A DNA stretch of 64,000 nt from positions 1-64,000 of the forward strand of contig JAITVY010000021.1 of NCBI GenBank assembly GCA_031285565.1, written 5' to 3'. Below, piece by piece: positions 8,592 through 18,408 of this stretch. The DNA is from Tannerella sp. Lineage in GTDB: Bacteria > Bacteroidota > Bacteroidia > Bacteroidales > Tannerellaceae. How positions within the stretch are numbered: position 1 is the first letter of the stretch; every line of letters begins with the position of its first letter. A program made the position numbers and the translations under genes. The notes under the pieces are model-generated. The model did not search any database and was not told where the DNA came from. It saw only the letters and a program-made list of their open reading frames with translations.

Positions 8592-10850
8592 TTATTGCTG
8601 TAAAATTATTTCAATTGCTTTATCCAATAGCTCATCACGTCCTTCCTGGATTCCCTGAATGGTAGGATTAACTTCAATATCCGGAACAACGCCAATGCGT
8701 TGAGTCTGTGTCCCGTCAGGATAATAAATACCTACACCGGAAATCCATGTATCTATTCCACCGGGAAAAGAAATTTCCGAAATCCTCCCCAGGGCGCCGG
8801 CAGTTTGACTTCCAATAACTGTAGTATTCCATCCGGTACGAAAACTAATGGCTTGATATTCCCCTTCACTTTGTGTTTCTTCGTTGACAAGTACAACCAC
8901 TTTTCCAGGGTATGTTTCTTCAGCCTTTTGAATAAAATCAGTTTCGCGCCTGGTGAAAACAAATTCACCGGGGTTATTCGGATTCCCTTGCGTGTACTTT
9001 ATAAAAATGGTATCAGACAATACAAACCAAGGGCTCAACAACTGTCCGGCAAGAGACGGATAGGTTCGAAGATCAATAATAATTCCTTCGGTATTCTTAA
9101 ATTCCTTTTTGATAATGGGGATATCTTCATCTTTCAAAAAGGCAGGGTGAATATAACCAATATTTATGTTTTGCTCAAGCAATCTATAACATTGGGGGAA
9201 CTCGCGGCCAGACAGGTAACGACCCTGTATTGTTTCAATATTTTTTTGTTTTGTCTGGCCGGATGTTATATAGTTTACATTGATAATCTGTTCATTTGAC
9301 CTTAACAGGTCAAATGCTATATTCCTATTTCTCCTTGTTGCTTCGTTCGATGCCGGATAATAAATTCGAATACTATCAATAATTGCCTCTACAGGCTTAC
9401 CGTTGATATGTGTGATGATATCACCCGTTAATAATCCTGTTTTGTCCTTAATCTCATCATTGGTCAATACGGTATCTCTGAGTGAGTAATAATCAGTCAC
9501 TACTAATTTGTTTTCAATAAAACCAACTCTAAATGGCGCAAACCTGTTTCCTCTTGAATTATATACTTTATCACTCATTAAATCAGCAGCATGGGAATCG
9601 CAGATTTCACCGGTTAGTCTCAATGCAACCAATCCGTATTCCAATTCGTCCTTAGCTTCAATGAAGTAAGGAATATATTCGCCAAGAACATCGTTCCAGT
9701 CTTTATCTGTAAGATATTTAGAAGGATAAAAATAGTATACCATGTTCCAATAGCGGTATAATGCTAATAATCTAAAACCTGCATCAGGATAAGGCATGGC
9801 AGCATAATTGTTTTCGTTCAGAAATAAAGGACTATTAAAATAACTCAACATGACATAGTAATGATGTCCCTGATATCTGTTTTGATAAATATGTTGCAAT
9901 TTGTTTTTCAATACCTGGTTCATATTGCTATTCCCGATCCACGATAAATCCGGTTGCAGGAAAACGTTATCAGAAGGTTGACAACTTTCACAATCAGGCA
10001 CTTCACCAAGTGCGTTAATCCAATCTAACAAAAGGCTGTCACGTTGCATATTGTTATTCGCTTCTAAATAACCGTGCAGCAAACGGAACAGCTCATAATC
10101 CCAGTTGTAAATCCCTTTGGCTATAGCCGGATGATGGTATTTCAGGAAACCCCATATTCTTCCCAGTAATTCAAGGTTGTCGCTCTTTTGCTTGTCCAAG
10201 TCTGGGAAAACAAGTAGAGAACCATCGTCAAATTCTTTATCATTTTCAGCAGGAAAAGGCGTTGGAATAAACGGTTCCAATGTCTGAATGTCATTTCCGT
10301 CAATCGTTATTTTTAAATCATCCAACCACATTTTTCCATTTCCTGACAATTTCGCCCCAAACGAAATATTTCTGGTATTTACAGGGTTCATATCTAAAGT
10401 GATTTCATATTTCGTCCAATCAGTGGTACCAGTGATACGTGTTTTTTCGTCACGTGTAATTATCTCAGGCTGATTTCGGAAATTCGTAACCCGATGTGCA
10501 ATTGCCATCACAAGTCCTGCATAGCCTTCAGTTATATTTTCTGTTTTTAAATAACCGGATAAAGTAATCCTTTTACCATCGTAATTTTCCGGCAGGGTAA
10601 ATAATAAATATTTTTTATAGATGTTTTCGCCCGTAAATTCTATAGCGGCTGCATATTTTCCGTGTTTTACAATGGTTGAGTCTATTGATACTTTGTAATT
10701 CAATGAATCTTCCATATCTGTATACCAGCTAACAGGGAAGCCATTTTCAGTTATTTCAAAGTCCAGATAAGATCCCAAATTTGTATTTTGTGCCTGTCCG
10801 AAAATAGACAATAACAAGGTCGAAATTATCGTAAAAAGTATTTTTCTCAT
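8592..10850 (-). CDS. S41-family (C-terminal processing-type) peptidase, secreted
   Basis: A 752-aa exported protein with signal peptide (MRKILFTIISTLLLSIFGQA). The N-terminal half (about 20-190) is a carbohydrate-binding-like jelly roll, followed by a helical linker. A PDZ-like segment (LLTGDIITHINGKPVEAII, about 470-500) precedes the S41 domain. Strand GIIIDLRTYPSLAGQLLSPW and VVVLVNEETQSEGEYQAISF carry the conserved fold and the probable nucleophilic Ser in QSEGEY. Such multidomain S41 proteins are common in Bacteroidetes; the substrate is unknown. It is monocistronic with about 240 bases upstream before the next gene. Confidence 0.87.
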   Translation of the reverse strand: MRKILFTIISTLLLSIFGQAQNTNLGSYLDFEITENGFPVSWYTDMEDSLNYKVSIDSTIVKHGKYAAAIEFTGENIYKKYLLFTLPENYDGKRITLSGYLKTENITEGYAGLVMAIAHRVTNFRNQPEIITRDEKTRITGTTDWTKYEITLDMNPVNTRNISFGAKLSGNGKMWLDDLKITIDGNDIQTLEPFIPTPFPAENDKEFDDGSLLVFPDLDKQKSDNLELLGRIWGFLKYHHPAIAKGIYNWDYELFRLLHGYLEANNNMQRDSLLLDWINALGEVPDCESCQPSDNVFLQPDLSWIGNSNMNQVLKNKLQHIYQNRYQGHHYYVMLSYFNSPLFLNENNYAAMPYPDAGFRLLALYRYWNMVYYFYPSKYLTDKDWNDVLGEYIPYFIEAKDELEYGLVALRLTGEICDSHAADLMSDKVYNSRGNRFAPFRVGFIENKLVVTDYYSLRDTVLTNDEIKDKTGLLTGDIITHINGKPVEAIIDSIRIYYPASNEATRRNRNIAFDLLRSNEQIINVNYITSGQTKQKNIETIQGRYLSGREFPQCYRLLEQNINIGYIHPAFLKDEDIPIIKKEFKNTEGIIIDLRTYPSLAGQLLSPWFVLSDTIFIKYTQGNPNNPGEFVFTRRETDFIQKAEETYPGKVVVLVNEETQSEGEYQAISFRTGWNTTVIGSQTAGALGRISEISFPGGIDTWISGVGIYYPDGTQTQRIGVVPDIEVNPTIQGIQEGRDELLDKAIEIILQQ

Positions 10851-11091
10851 AATGTTGGATGATTGAATTTGATGTAAATATAGCAGTTTACACTTATATC
10901 CAAGGATAAATTCAAATATTTTTTAATAATTGTTATTATGATAGATTTCTAAATATAGATTTCACCTTTCAAATATAATTTGGCTTGTCCGCTTATTTCA
11001 ACCCTGTTTCAGCAAGGTTGTTTTCCATTGCTATTACAAAGAGGGTGATTCGTTATTCTTGTTTGGGTAGAACTTGCTTTTGGCTAGACTT

Positions 11092-11490
11092 TTATTTAAA
11101 ATAATTAAGCTGAAGCATATAAACTACCAGTGCACCTAATACCGAAATGATCATACATATAATTCCTGCGGTCAGTAGTTTTTGATGAGGTAGAGGTTCT
11201 TTAGGTTTTACATCTTGTACATTTGGTTTTCCGCACCATGGACAGTACTTATAGTATCCCGATATTTGTTTTCCACATTCAATACACTTGATTTCTGAAT
11301 CTTTAGGACGAAACAAAAGGTATAGTATTAAACCGATGAAATTAGGTGAAAACAGGCATGTAATCAAAATCCAACCCCAGGGATTCATATCCCTCATTTT
11401 TGCATCGCAATACATCCATCTTACCACTAATATTAAACCGATCAGATAGACAATAAAAACCGGAATGTAACCTACAATGAATGAATTCAT
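11092..11490 (-). CDS. Zinc-ribbon membrane protein (PLDc_N-like helices)
   Basis: A 132-aa membrane protein. Two N-terminal helices (residues 5-60) have the PLDc_N-like pattern ending in GLILYLLFRPK. A zinc ribbon follows (CIECGKQISGYYKYCPWCGK, two CxxC pairs) and a final helix ends the protein. It is the last gene of the sigma-factor operon, and its ATG overlaps the stop of the preceding gene by four bases (ATGA), indicating translational coupling. Function is unknown; membrane-tethered regulation or sensing is a guess from context. Confidence 0.75.
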   Translation of the reverse strand: MNSFIVGYIPVFIVYLIGLILVVRWMYCDAKMRDMNPWGWILITCLFSPNFIGLILYLLFRPKDSEIKCIECGKQISGYYKYCPWCGKPNVQDVKPKEPLPHQKLLTAGIICMIISVLGALVVYMLQLNYFK

Positions 11491-11804
11491 AATATAATCT
11501 CCTTTTTATTATTTGATTGATAATTAGTTATATATAATGTGAACAACAGACTAACGAATGATAAGAATATGGCAGATAAAATAAGTTTTAGTATAAAGTC
11601 AACATTGAACTGCCATAAAATCATAAATACGAACCCTGTCAGTAAAAGGTTTGCTATAATAAGCGTACGAATGAATTGAGATGACTTGGTTTCTCTTATT
11701 TTACACATGCGTATATATGTTTTCCTGTCTAATTCGTCAGGTATGATATACTTTTCTTTCATGCTTTGCCGGAGCAATTGATCTAATTCTTTATTTGTAT
11801 CCAT
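11487..11804 (-). CDS. Small two-helix membrane protein, possible anti-sigma partner
   Basis: 105 aa: a charged N-terminal cytoplasmic part (1-45) and two membrane helices (about 45-62 and 69-93). It overlaps the sigma factor by 14 bases and the zinc-ribbon gene by four. A small membrane protein directly after an ECF sigma gene is often its anti-sigma factor, but I see no ZAS zinc motif and no FecR domain, so this role is inferred from position only. Confidence 0.7.
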   Translation of the reverse strand: MDTNKELDQLLRQSMKEKYIIPDELDRKTYIRMCKIRETKSSQFIRTLIIANLLLTGFVFMILWQFNVDFILKLILSAIFLSFVSLLFTLYITNYQSNNKKEIIL

Positions 11805-12300
11805 CTTTTTCTAATTCTGTTTTTATTATTTTTTTTGCCTGATTTAATCTGAACTTAACTGTACTTAAGGGGAGGTGCGTTACTTCAGAAATATCCTGAT
11901 AACTCAGGTCCTTGAAATAATAGAGGATTATAGGTAGCCGGTATTTATCCTTTAGTTTCTTTACTGCAGATTGTATACGGATTGTTTCCTCTTTTTCAAT
12001 AAGTAAATCCTCAGCACTTATACAGGTCGGCATTGCTTCCGGATAATCAGTTTGTGTTGAAAATAACCGGATGATTGATCGTTTGAGTTTTTCTTTCCGG
12101 TAAATATTTAGGCATATCGTATAGATCCAGTTGAATGAATTTTGATCGGGATCAAGTTGACTAAACTTTTCTGCTACTCTGGCCCAGGTATCGGCGAAAA
12201 GATCCTCAGAAAATTCTTTTGACATTGTCAGACGTATACAAAGGCTGTATATCTGCGATTTATACTGGTTATATAATTGCTCTAAACTGATGTTATCCAT
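11791..12300 (-). CDS. ECF-type RNA polymerase sigma-70 factor
   Basis: A 169-aa group IV sigma factor. Region 2 (about 8-75) includes YNQYKSQIYSLCIRLT and the -10-recognition stretch ending in NSFNWIYTICLNIYRKEK. Region 4 (about 115-165) holds the helix-turn-helix DLSYQDISEVTHLPLSTVKF. It heads a tightly overlapping three-gene operon with two small membrane proteins, suggesting a sigma/anti-sigma stress-response module. No TonB-linked receptor or FecR gene follows, so it is not a classic SusCD-type ECF locus. Targets are unknown. Confidence 0.92.
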   Translation of the reverse strand: MDNISLEQLYNQYKSQIYSLCIRLTMSKEFSEDLFADTWARVAEKFSQLDPDQNSFNWIYTICLNIYRKEKLKRSIIRLFSTQTDYPEAMPTCISAEDLLIEKEETIRIQSAVKKLKDKYRLPIILYYFKDLSYQDISEVTHLPLSTVKFRLNQAKKIIKTELEKDGYK

Positions 12301-12517
12301 TTTTCAAGTAATCTTTTACAATATATATCCTTTAAACTGAATTTTGTTAGATAATTATGTAAATATAATCCGATGAATTGTTCGGACTATGATGATTTCC
12401 GGAAAAAAGATATATCATGACTTTGTATTAGAAAAGAGTGAATTCAAAATAAAATGTTTTTATCTTTACCTTGAATAAATTGTCTTTTGTCCTGAATAAA
12501 ATATATTAGAAAAGAAT

Positions 12518-13858
12518 ATGAATATATACCGATCCTTTTTGCTTCTTATTTGTACCTGTTTTGTTTTTTCAAGTGTTAGGTCTACTGATAATTCTTCTGG
12601 ATTTAACATGAAGAATATTTTTTCTGAGATTCCTCTTCAAGGGAATACATATACTGTGGCCGGAACTGTTGATGTTATCATGCCGGATAATGGATTGTTA
12701 ATTGATAATCTGTGGACAAATAATGAGACTGTGATCCGTACTTATTTCCGGATCTCAAATGCTGGAGATTTGCAATTGTCATTGAAATATTCAGCCACTA
12801 GAGAGAGTAAAATAAGGATTACATGTCAGGGCAAAAGTTTTGAAATGACTTGTACTGAAGGTAAAGACCAGGTGATTCCTATTGGGAAAATTGACCGGGT
12901 GGATTCAGGTTATATAGCTGTAGATTTTCAGGGAATCGAGAAGAAAGGATCAATCTTTCCGCAGATACAATCCTTGCTGATCGAAGGTAAAGCTGCCGAA
13001 GGTACACTATACTTTGTAAATAATCCTGATTTTTATTACTGGGGACGTCGTGGCCCTTCTGTTCATCTGGGATATGTAATGGCAGAAGGAGATACTGAGT
13101 GGTTTTATAATGAAGTAACCGTACCGGAAGGAGATGACCCGGTGGGTAGTTATTTTATGGTAAACGGCTTTAGTGAAGGTTATTTTGGTATACAGGTCAA
13201 TTCGGAAACAGAACGGAGGATTTTGTTTTCTGTATGGAGTCCGTTTGCAACCGATAATCCTGAAGAGATTCCTGCTGATGAAGAAATTCTTTTGAATGGA
13301 AAGGGTTCTGATGTTGTATCTCAATCTTTTGGAGGTGAGGGTTCCGGCCGGCAGAATTTTATGAAATATATGTGGAAAACAAATATAACTTATAAATTCT
13401 TACTTCGCTGCCGTCCGGATCCATTCCGTTCGGGATATACGGAATATACAGCATATTTTCATTCTCCCGATGATGGCTGGATGCTGGTTGCGAGCAATTC
13501 ACGTCCGAAAATTACCACTTATTGCACCAAATTGCATTCTTTTCTGGAAAATTTCAATACGGAAACCGGTTACATTACCCGAAAAGTATATTTTGATAAT
13601 CAGTGGATATACGTAGTGGGTAAAGGTTGGCAGGAGATTACTCAATGCCGGTTTTCCTGTGATAACACAGCGCGTCAGAAACAACGTATGGATTATCGTG
13701 GAGGTGTGGAGAATGATAAATTCTTTCTCCAGAATTGCGGGTTTATTAACGATTTAACTGAAAAAGATGCTCTTTTTACAAGGCCTGCACAGAATACTGT
13801 TCCGGATATTGATTTTGAGAAGTTGCCCTCGTCTTCAATTAACAATGCGAATCAGTAG
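12518..13858 (+). CDS. Secreted DUF3472 (with DUF5077-like N-terminus) protein
   Basis: A 446-aa exported protein with signal peptide (MNIYRSFLLLICTCFVFSSV, cleavage near residue 22). Residues about 35-165 resemble DUF5077 (opening IPLQGNTYTVAGTVDV), and the C-terminal part has the DUF3472 pattern (YYWGRRGPSVHLGYV and VYFDNQWIYVVGKGWQEIT). These proteins are lectin-like and frequent in Bacteroidetes near polysaccharide genes, but no enzymatic activity is established. It stands alone on the plus strand between two minus-strand blocks. Confidence 0.82.
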   Translation: MNIYRSFLLLICTCFVFSSVRSTDNSSGFNMKNIFSEIPLQGNTYTVAGTVDVIMPDNGLLIDNLWTNNETVIRTYFRISNAGDLQLSLKYSATRESKIRITCQGKSFEMTCTEGKDQVIPIGKIDRVDSGYIAVDFQGIEKKGSIFPQIQSLLIEGKAAEGTLYFVNNPDFYYWGRRGPSVHLGYVMAEGDTEWFYNEVTVPEGDDPVGSYFMVNGFSEGYFGIQVNSETERRILFSVWSPFATDNPEEIPADEEILLNGKGSDVVSQSFGGEGSGRQNFMKYMWKTNITYKFLLRCRPDPFRSGYTEYTAYFHSPDDGWMLVASNSRPKITTYCTKLHSFLENFNTETGYITRKVYFDNQWIYVVGKGWQEITQCRFSCDNTARQKQRMDYRGGVENDKFFLQNCGFINDLTEKDALFTRPAQNTVPDIDFEKLPSSSINNANQ

Positions 13859-13870
13859 CCAAGTAATCCT

Positions 13871-13888
13871 AAATCCCTGAAGGGATTT
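13871..13888. repeat. Palindromic intergenic repeat (CCCTGAAGGG type)
   Basis: AAATCCCTGAAGGGATTT is a near-perfect hairpin between convergent genes. The bases after it (a TTTAAGAG-like stretch and then AAAAGGTGAAA) recur after the CCCCTGAAGGGG hairpin at 24607-24618, so this is one copy of a dispersed intergenic word. A third relative is at 52985-52996. It may serve as a weak bidirectional terminator. Confidence 0.55.
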
Positions 13889-13943
13889 AAGAGGTAAAAG
13901 GTGAAAATGTCCGAGTTTCTTTGGAAATCCGTCAGAGATTCGT

Positions 13944-16421
13944 TTAATACGTATGTATATTTTGTCTGATTTTTTTATATGTTTTTCTAAACTCAAACAG
14001 AAGTACCAACATAATATACAGCAATAGAACTCCTGATGCAATAAATGCAATGGTTTCGGTTATATGGTATGAAAGAGGATCGAATTTAAATTCAATTTTA
14101 TGCTTTCCTGCCGGGATGGGCATTGTTCTTAAAACGTAGTTAGCTCTTATATGTGGAGACAATTCTCCATCTATATATGCATACCATCCATGTGGGTAAT
14201 ATATCTCAGAGAATACGACCAATTTATCTTCAGACGATTCGGATTCATATACAAGATGATCCGGAGCGTAAGAGATCATTTTTATGTAGGATGAATTTTC
14301 CACATGAGGGTTTTCTAAGTTCTTTGAGATAAAGGAATCAAAACGTTTATCTATAATTGCAGTCGCTAACGGATCAAATTCATTTAGTGCATTGATTTCT
14401 TCATCGGGCGAGTCTACCCATCTTATATTATTCACAAACCAGGCATTGCCAAGTGCAAAAGCGTTTTTGTGTAATTGTGGTTGGCCTTCTTTTTCAGTAA
14501 TAATGTATTTGGTATTAAGCATATTCAGCACAGCGGGATTCATGTAGATAAGATGATGTTCTATCAGGTCTTGATAGCGACGTATTTTTGCTGCATGATA
14601 TCCTCCTATTGATTTGTGATAATATGAAGTAGTGGGGTCGCTGAAAGGATTATTATTAGGGACAGCCAGATTATATACACGATAACTAAGAGATTTGTCT
14701 TCAAGTATTTTATTATCAATAGCTGTTTTCTTAAATACTTTACCCTGCTGTTGTTGTGGGTGAAAATCCTTTTTGTTTAAGTAACGCTTATTCACCAGAG
14801 AGAGATCAAATAATACTAATATTGCCACTAATGACAGAAATAAGTTGGACTTAATTTTATACTTGTAAAAAAGCCATATAAGCCCTACACCAATAAGCAC
14901 TATTATCAGACTTCGCCAGGCATCCGAACGGGAAATAGCAATGCGTACAGCTTCAATATCATCCATTAATAATCGGAAATCTGCCGATTGTCTTGAATTT
15001 TCTTGTATTATTTCTTTAAAATAATCAGTTTCTGATTCACTAAGAAACTTAAAGCAATAGGGATAGATCAGGAATAACAGCAATAGGCCGGCAGTCAGTG
15101 CCATGCTTATATATAATTCTCTTTTATATTTATTAATTATTCCGGGATCACTCACCACCTTTATTAATGTCAGAATGGCAAGCATAGGAATTGTGAGTTC
15201 TGCTACAACTAAGATTGATGACACGGCTCTGAACTTATCATATATGGGAAAATAATCCAGAAAGAGATCTGTGAGCCACATAAAGTTATGTCCCCATGAT
15301 AATAATATAGATAAAACTGTTCCGGCCAATAATATCCACTTCCATCGTCCTTTTATTATAAACAAGCCATATACAAAAAGAAACATAATAAAAGCTCCTA
15401 CATAAACCGGTCCTTCCGTAAAGGGTTGATTGCCCCAATAACGATTCGTTTTTGCTATGTCGTGCCGGTATTGAGAAGGAACATTATGTAATGCTTTTTC
15501 ATCATTTCCAATAGTCCCGGTTGCTCCACCTTTAAAATCAGGAATCATCAGCGTGAATGTTTCTTCTATCCCATAGCTCCAGTTAGTAGCATAATCACGA
15601 TCTATACCTGATGTCTGATTGGTTGAGTTTATTTTTAATTCTGATGGACCACGCATTGTGTATTTTGAATATTGCCATGAATGGAAAATATTGGTTGAAT
15701 TTATAGCAAATGCAATTAGTCCGGCCAATAGAAGCACACCACTGGCATTTATGAATCGCTTTGTTGTTTTGTTTTTAATGCAGATAACAAATTCACTTAT
15801 AACAAATAATGACAATAGAATACTGAAATAATACGTCATCTGAGGATGATTGGATACTAGTTGAAGCGAAGCGTAGATAGCAGCGACAGCACCTCCAAGT
15901 AGATATTTACCCCGATATGCCCATATAATTCCTGCAAATGTAGGTGGAATTGAAGCCAAAACCAATAGTTTCCATATATGTCCTGTGTGGATTAAAATAA
16001 AGAAATAGGATGAAAATGCATAGGCTATAGCACCGATTATTGCAATGCGGGGATTTGCTCCCAAAGCAAGAAATAAAAGAAATACCCCGAAAAGCAACAT
16101 AAATATCAGATTGGCCGGGTAGGGGAGAAATAATCCTGAGATATTTTGAATATATGAGATTGTTTTGGTACTTGGATAACCCGGAGATATTTGATACGTA
16201 GGCATTCCTCCGAAAAGAGCATTTGTCCAAAGCGTTTTCTTGCCCGTTTGCATTTGAAAATCAAGAGCTTCTTTTCCGGCGCCCATTCCACCTGTACCAT
16301 CAACAGTTATCATGGTTTGGTTTTGGAATATTTCCGGAGTAAAATAGGCTATTGATACAACAGCAAAAATACCAATTGCTGCAAAATAGGGTAATAGGGG
16401 TTTTAAAAGAGTGTTCCACAT
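13944..16421 (-). CDS. YfhO-family multispanning membrane protein
   Basis: An 825-aa integral membrane protein with about 12-14 helices in the N-terminal 560 residues, an extracytoplasmic domain (about 570-780) and a last helix near 795-812. The loop after helix 1 and the C-terminal motif (YYPHGWYAYIDGEL, then IRANYVLRTMPIPAGKHKIE) are typical of YfhO proteins. Relatives resemble GT-C glycosyltransferases and are linked to glycosylation of lipoteichoic acid in Firmicutes; the substrate in Bacteroidetes is unknown. It is probably monocistronic. Confidence 0.88.
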   Translation of the reverse strand: MWNTLLKPLLPYFAAIGIFAVVSIAYFTPEIFQNQTMITVDGTGGMGAGKEALDFQMQTGKKTLWTNALFGGMPTYQISPGYPSTKTISYIQNISGLFLPYPANLIFMLLFGVFLLFLALGANPRIAIIGAIAYAFSSYFFILIHTGHIWKLLVLASIPPTFAGIIWAYRGKYLLGGAVAAIYASLQLVSNHPQMTYYFSILLSLFVISEFVICIKNKTTKRFINASGVLLLAGLIAFAINSTNIFHSWQYSKYTMRGPSELKINSTNQTSGIDRDYATNWSYGIEETFTLMIPDFKGGATGTIGNDEKALHNVPSQYRHDIAKTNRYWGNQPFTEGPVYVGAFIMFLFVYGLFIIKGRWKWILLAGTVLSILLSWGHNFMWLTDLFLDYFPIYDKFRAVSSILVVAELTIPMLAILTLIKVVSDPGIINKYKRELYISMALTAGLLLLFLIYPYCFKFLSESETDYFKEIIQENSRQSADFRLLMDDIEAVRIAISRSDAWRSLIIVLIGVGLIWLFYKYKIKSNLFLSLVAILVLFDLSLVNKRYLNKKDFHPQQQQGKVFKKTAIDNKILEDKSLSYRVYNLAVPNNNPFSDPTTSYYHKSIGGYHAAKIRRYQDLIEHHLIYMNPAVLNMLNTKYIITEKEGQPQLHKNAFALGNAWFVNNIRWVDSPDEEINALNEFDPLATAIIDKRFDSFISKNLENPHVENSSYIKMISYAPDHLVYESESSEDKLVVFSEIYYPHGWYAYIDGELSPHIRANYVLRTMPIPAGKHKIEFKFDPLSYHITETIAFIASGVLLLYIMLVLLFEFRKTYKKIRQNIHTY

Positions 16422-16457
16422 ATTGATAACTAATTTATATTTGCTATTCAGTTAGCA

Positions 16458-16471
16458 TGTACAAATGTACA
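16458..16471. promoter_or_regulatory. TGTACA-AA-TGTACA palindrome containing a -7-like box for the YfhO gene
   Basis: Two TGTACA half-sites separated by AA lie 37 bases upstream of the YfhO ATG. On the minus strand the palindrome contains TACATTTG (16469 to 16462), which fits the -7 consensus TAnnTTTG. A repressor bound here would cover the promoter. No clear -33 element is visible. Confidence 0.35.
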
Positions 16472-16616
16472 GTTATCAATTTCCGTATAAACAGGCATTA
16501 ACAAAAATGCCTTATCCGAGAGATTTCAATGTGTTATATGTTAGGCTGTTATGAAAAGTGTCATTAACGATATTGCGAAATCAAACTCTCTTTCTTTAAA
16601 AAGAAAAGTTCGTATT

Positions 16617-18347
16617 TTACACTTTAATCAGATATTCAAGAAATCCATCTGCATTACTGAACCCCATTTTTTTTACCAATTGTGTGCGTTTTACCCGAAT
16701 GGAACTTTGTGTGTAGTTTAGTAATACTGCTTGTTCGTCGCTTCGAAATCCGGCACGAATAAAACAACAAAGTTGTAACTCTTTTTCCGTCAGATTGAGA
16801 TGTGCTGATTTTATTTTATCGACAAATCCGTTGTACAAGTCATTTATTACAGGATAAATACTATTCCAATCCATCATGTTCTGACCAAATATTTTGTGGA
16901 ATTGACGCATGAATTCATTGGTGTTTTCATTTGTTATAATATTCATTTGAACTACCTTACGGGCAATATCCAATTTATTCATAAGGAATTTTCTCAGTTG
17001 CTCACTTCTTTCATTCCGTTCTGAAATGACTTGATGATAGTTCTGCATTTGTTCTGTTTGCTCAGACAGTAACAGGTTAACGGTTTGCAATTGTTTTTCT
17101 TGTTGTGTAAGCATTTCCCGAAAAGTACTCAAAGTTTGTTTTGCTTTCAGCAACTCATTTTCTTTCCGTTTGATCCGGTAGATTAAAAACCAGCCAACAA
17201 AGACCACTATCAAAAGAACAACAATAACTGTTAATATTAACCTGAGCCGTTGGATCAAAATTTTATTATAACTGTTTTCAATTTTTTCTTTTTCATGTAG
17301 TTCCTGAAGATACGGAATAGAATTATTTATGGCATCTTTGTATATCGTATCCTGTAACTGAGTCGTTTGCCGGGCTTCTTGTAATGCAGAGTGATAGTCT
17401 CCGTTTTTCTCATGAATCTGAGACATCAGGCTATGATAATGAAGCTTTGCTTCAGGATGTTCAGTAGATATTTTTTCTACATATCCGAATGCTTCGTCGT
17501 GTTTGCCTTTTTGTAATAAACAATTTGCCATTACCCAATAGTTCCAGAATGATTCATTGTTTTGGTCATCTTTACTTATTGAGACTTCTGCACAGTGTCT
17601 GGCTTTGTCATATTGCTCCAACTCTAAATACACACAGCTGATCTTTCGATTCATACGGGCAATATATCTGTCGTTAGATGTTTTGTATGCGTAATCTAAT
17701 ACCTGCTGATAATAATATAAGGCACTGTCACGTTCGCATTCCTCTACGAACATGGTGCCAATAAAGTCTAACATTAATATCTCATTTATTTCATTACCGC
17801 TTCTAAAGAAATAGTCTTTCGCTATTTTAAAATTATCTAAGGCTTTCTTGTAATTTTGATTCGTTTGATAGACTGTTCCAATGCTATAATATATCTGTCC
17901 GGACAGGTAATCAGATGAGATATCTTCGGCAAAGTCTTTGGCTTTTAAAAGATAATTCATCGCAGTTTCATTCTTATTTTGAGCAATACATACTCTACCT
18001 GCATACAGATTAGCTTTAGCTGCTTCTGTTGAATCGTTTTCCTGTATATAAAATGAAACAGGGATATGCATCAATGTATCGTCTTTTATACTAATACCGG
18101 CCTTTTCGTGTGCTTGCACTTGAAGCAATAGATAATTTGCGTAATCTTTTGCAGTTAGTTCTTCAGGATTATTTATGGATTGAAGTAATAGTAATGTATT
18201 ATCCGGTTTTTCAGCTAAAGCTAACTTTGCCTGCTTAAGTAATGACTTATAGTGGTTATCTTGTTTTGCATTACATGAACCTAAAACAAAAATAGATATG
18301 AAAGCAATGATTATATAGATTGTTATAAAATTACCTCTAGTTAGCAT
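16617..18347 (-). CDS. TPR-containing LuxR-type transcriptional regulator, membrane-anchored lipoprotein
   Basis: 576 aa from the ATG at 18347; a GTG three codons earlier is possible. The order is a lipoprotein signal (lipobox LGSC near residue 25), a periplasmic array of about six TPR-like repeats (40-340), one membrane helix (about 360-382), a coiled coil (385-440), and a C-terminal LuxR-like helix-turn-helix (LTEKELQLCCFIRAGFRSDE, then a recognition helix near SSIRVKRTQLVKKMG). This layout, with DNA-binding part on the cytoplasmic side and TPR sensor outside, is common in Bacteroidetes. No partner gene is adjacent. Confidence 0.88.
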   Translation of the reverse strand: MLTRGNFITIYIIIAFISIFVLGSCNAKQDNHYKSLLKQAKLALAEKPDNTLLLLQSINNPEELTAKDYANYLLLQVQAHEKAGISIKDDTLMHIPVSFYIQENDSTEAAKANLYAGRVCIAQNKNETAMNYLLKAKDFAEDISSDYLSGQIYYSIGTVYQTNQNYKKALDNFKIAKDYFFRSGNEINEILMLDFIGTMFVEECERDSALYYYQQVLDYAYKTSNDRYIARMNRKISCVYLELEQYDKARHCAEVSISKDDQNNESFWNYWVMANCLLQKGKHDEAFGYVEKISTEHPEAKLHYHSLMSQIHEKNGDYHSALQEARQTTQLQDTIYKDAINNSIPYLQELHEKEKIENSYNKILIQRLRLILTVIVVLLIVVFVGWFLIYRIKRKENELLKAKQTLSTFREMLTQQEKQLQTVNLLLSEQTEQMQNYHQVISERNERSEQLRKFLMNKLDIARKVVQMNIITNENTNEFMRQFHKIFGQNMMDWNSIYPVINDLYNGFVDKIKSAHLNLTEKELQLCCFIRAGFRSDEQAVLLNYTQSSIRVKRTQLVKKMGFSNADGFLEYLIKV

Positions 18348-18408
18348 AAATACCACATATTAATTTGTCACATAGATTATAACAAATCTAACGTTTTTTA
18401 TGTGTCCA

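Noticed and set aside
8700-9299. 199-codon plus-strand ORF inside the S41 peptidase gene
   Set aside because: It lies opposite a well-supported coding frame, has no signal or domain, and its composition follows the antisense of the peptidase domain.
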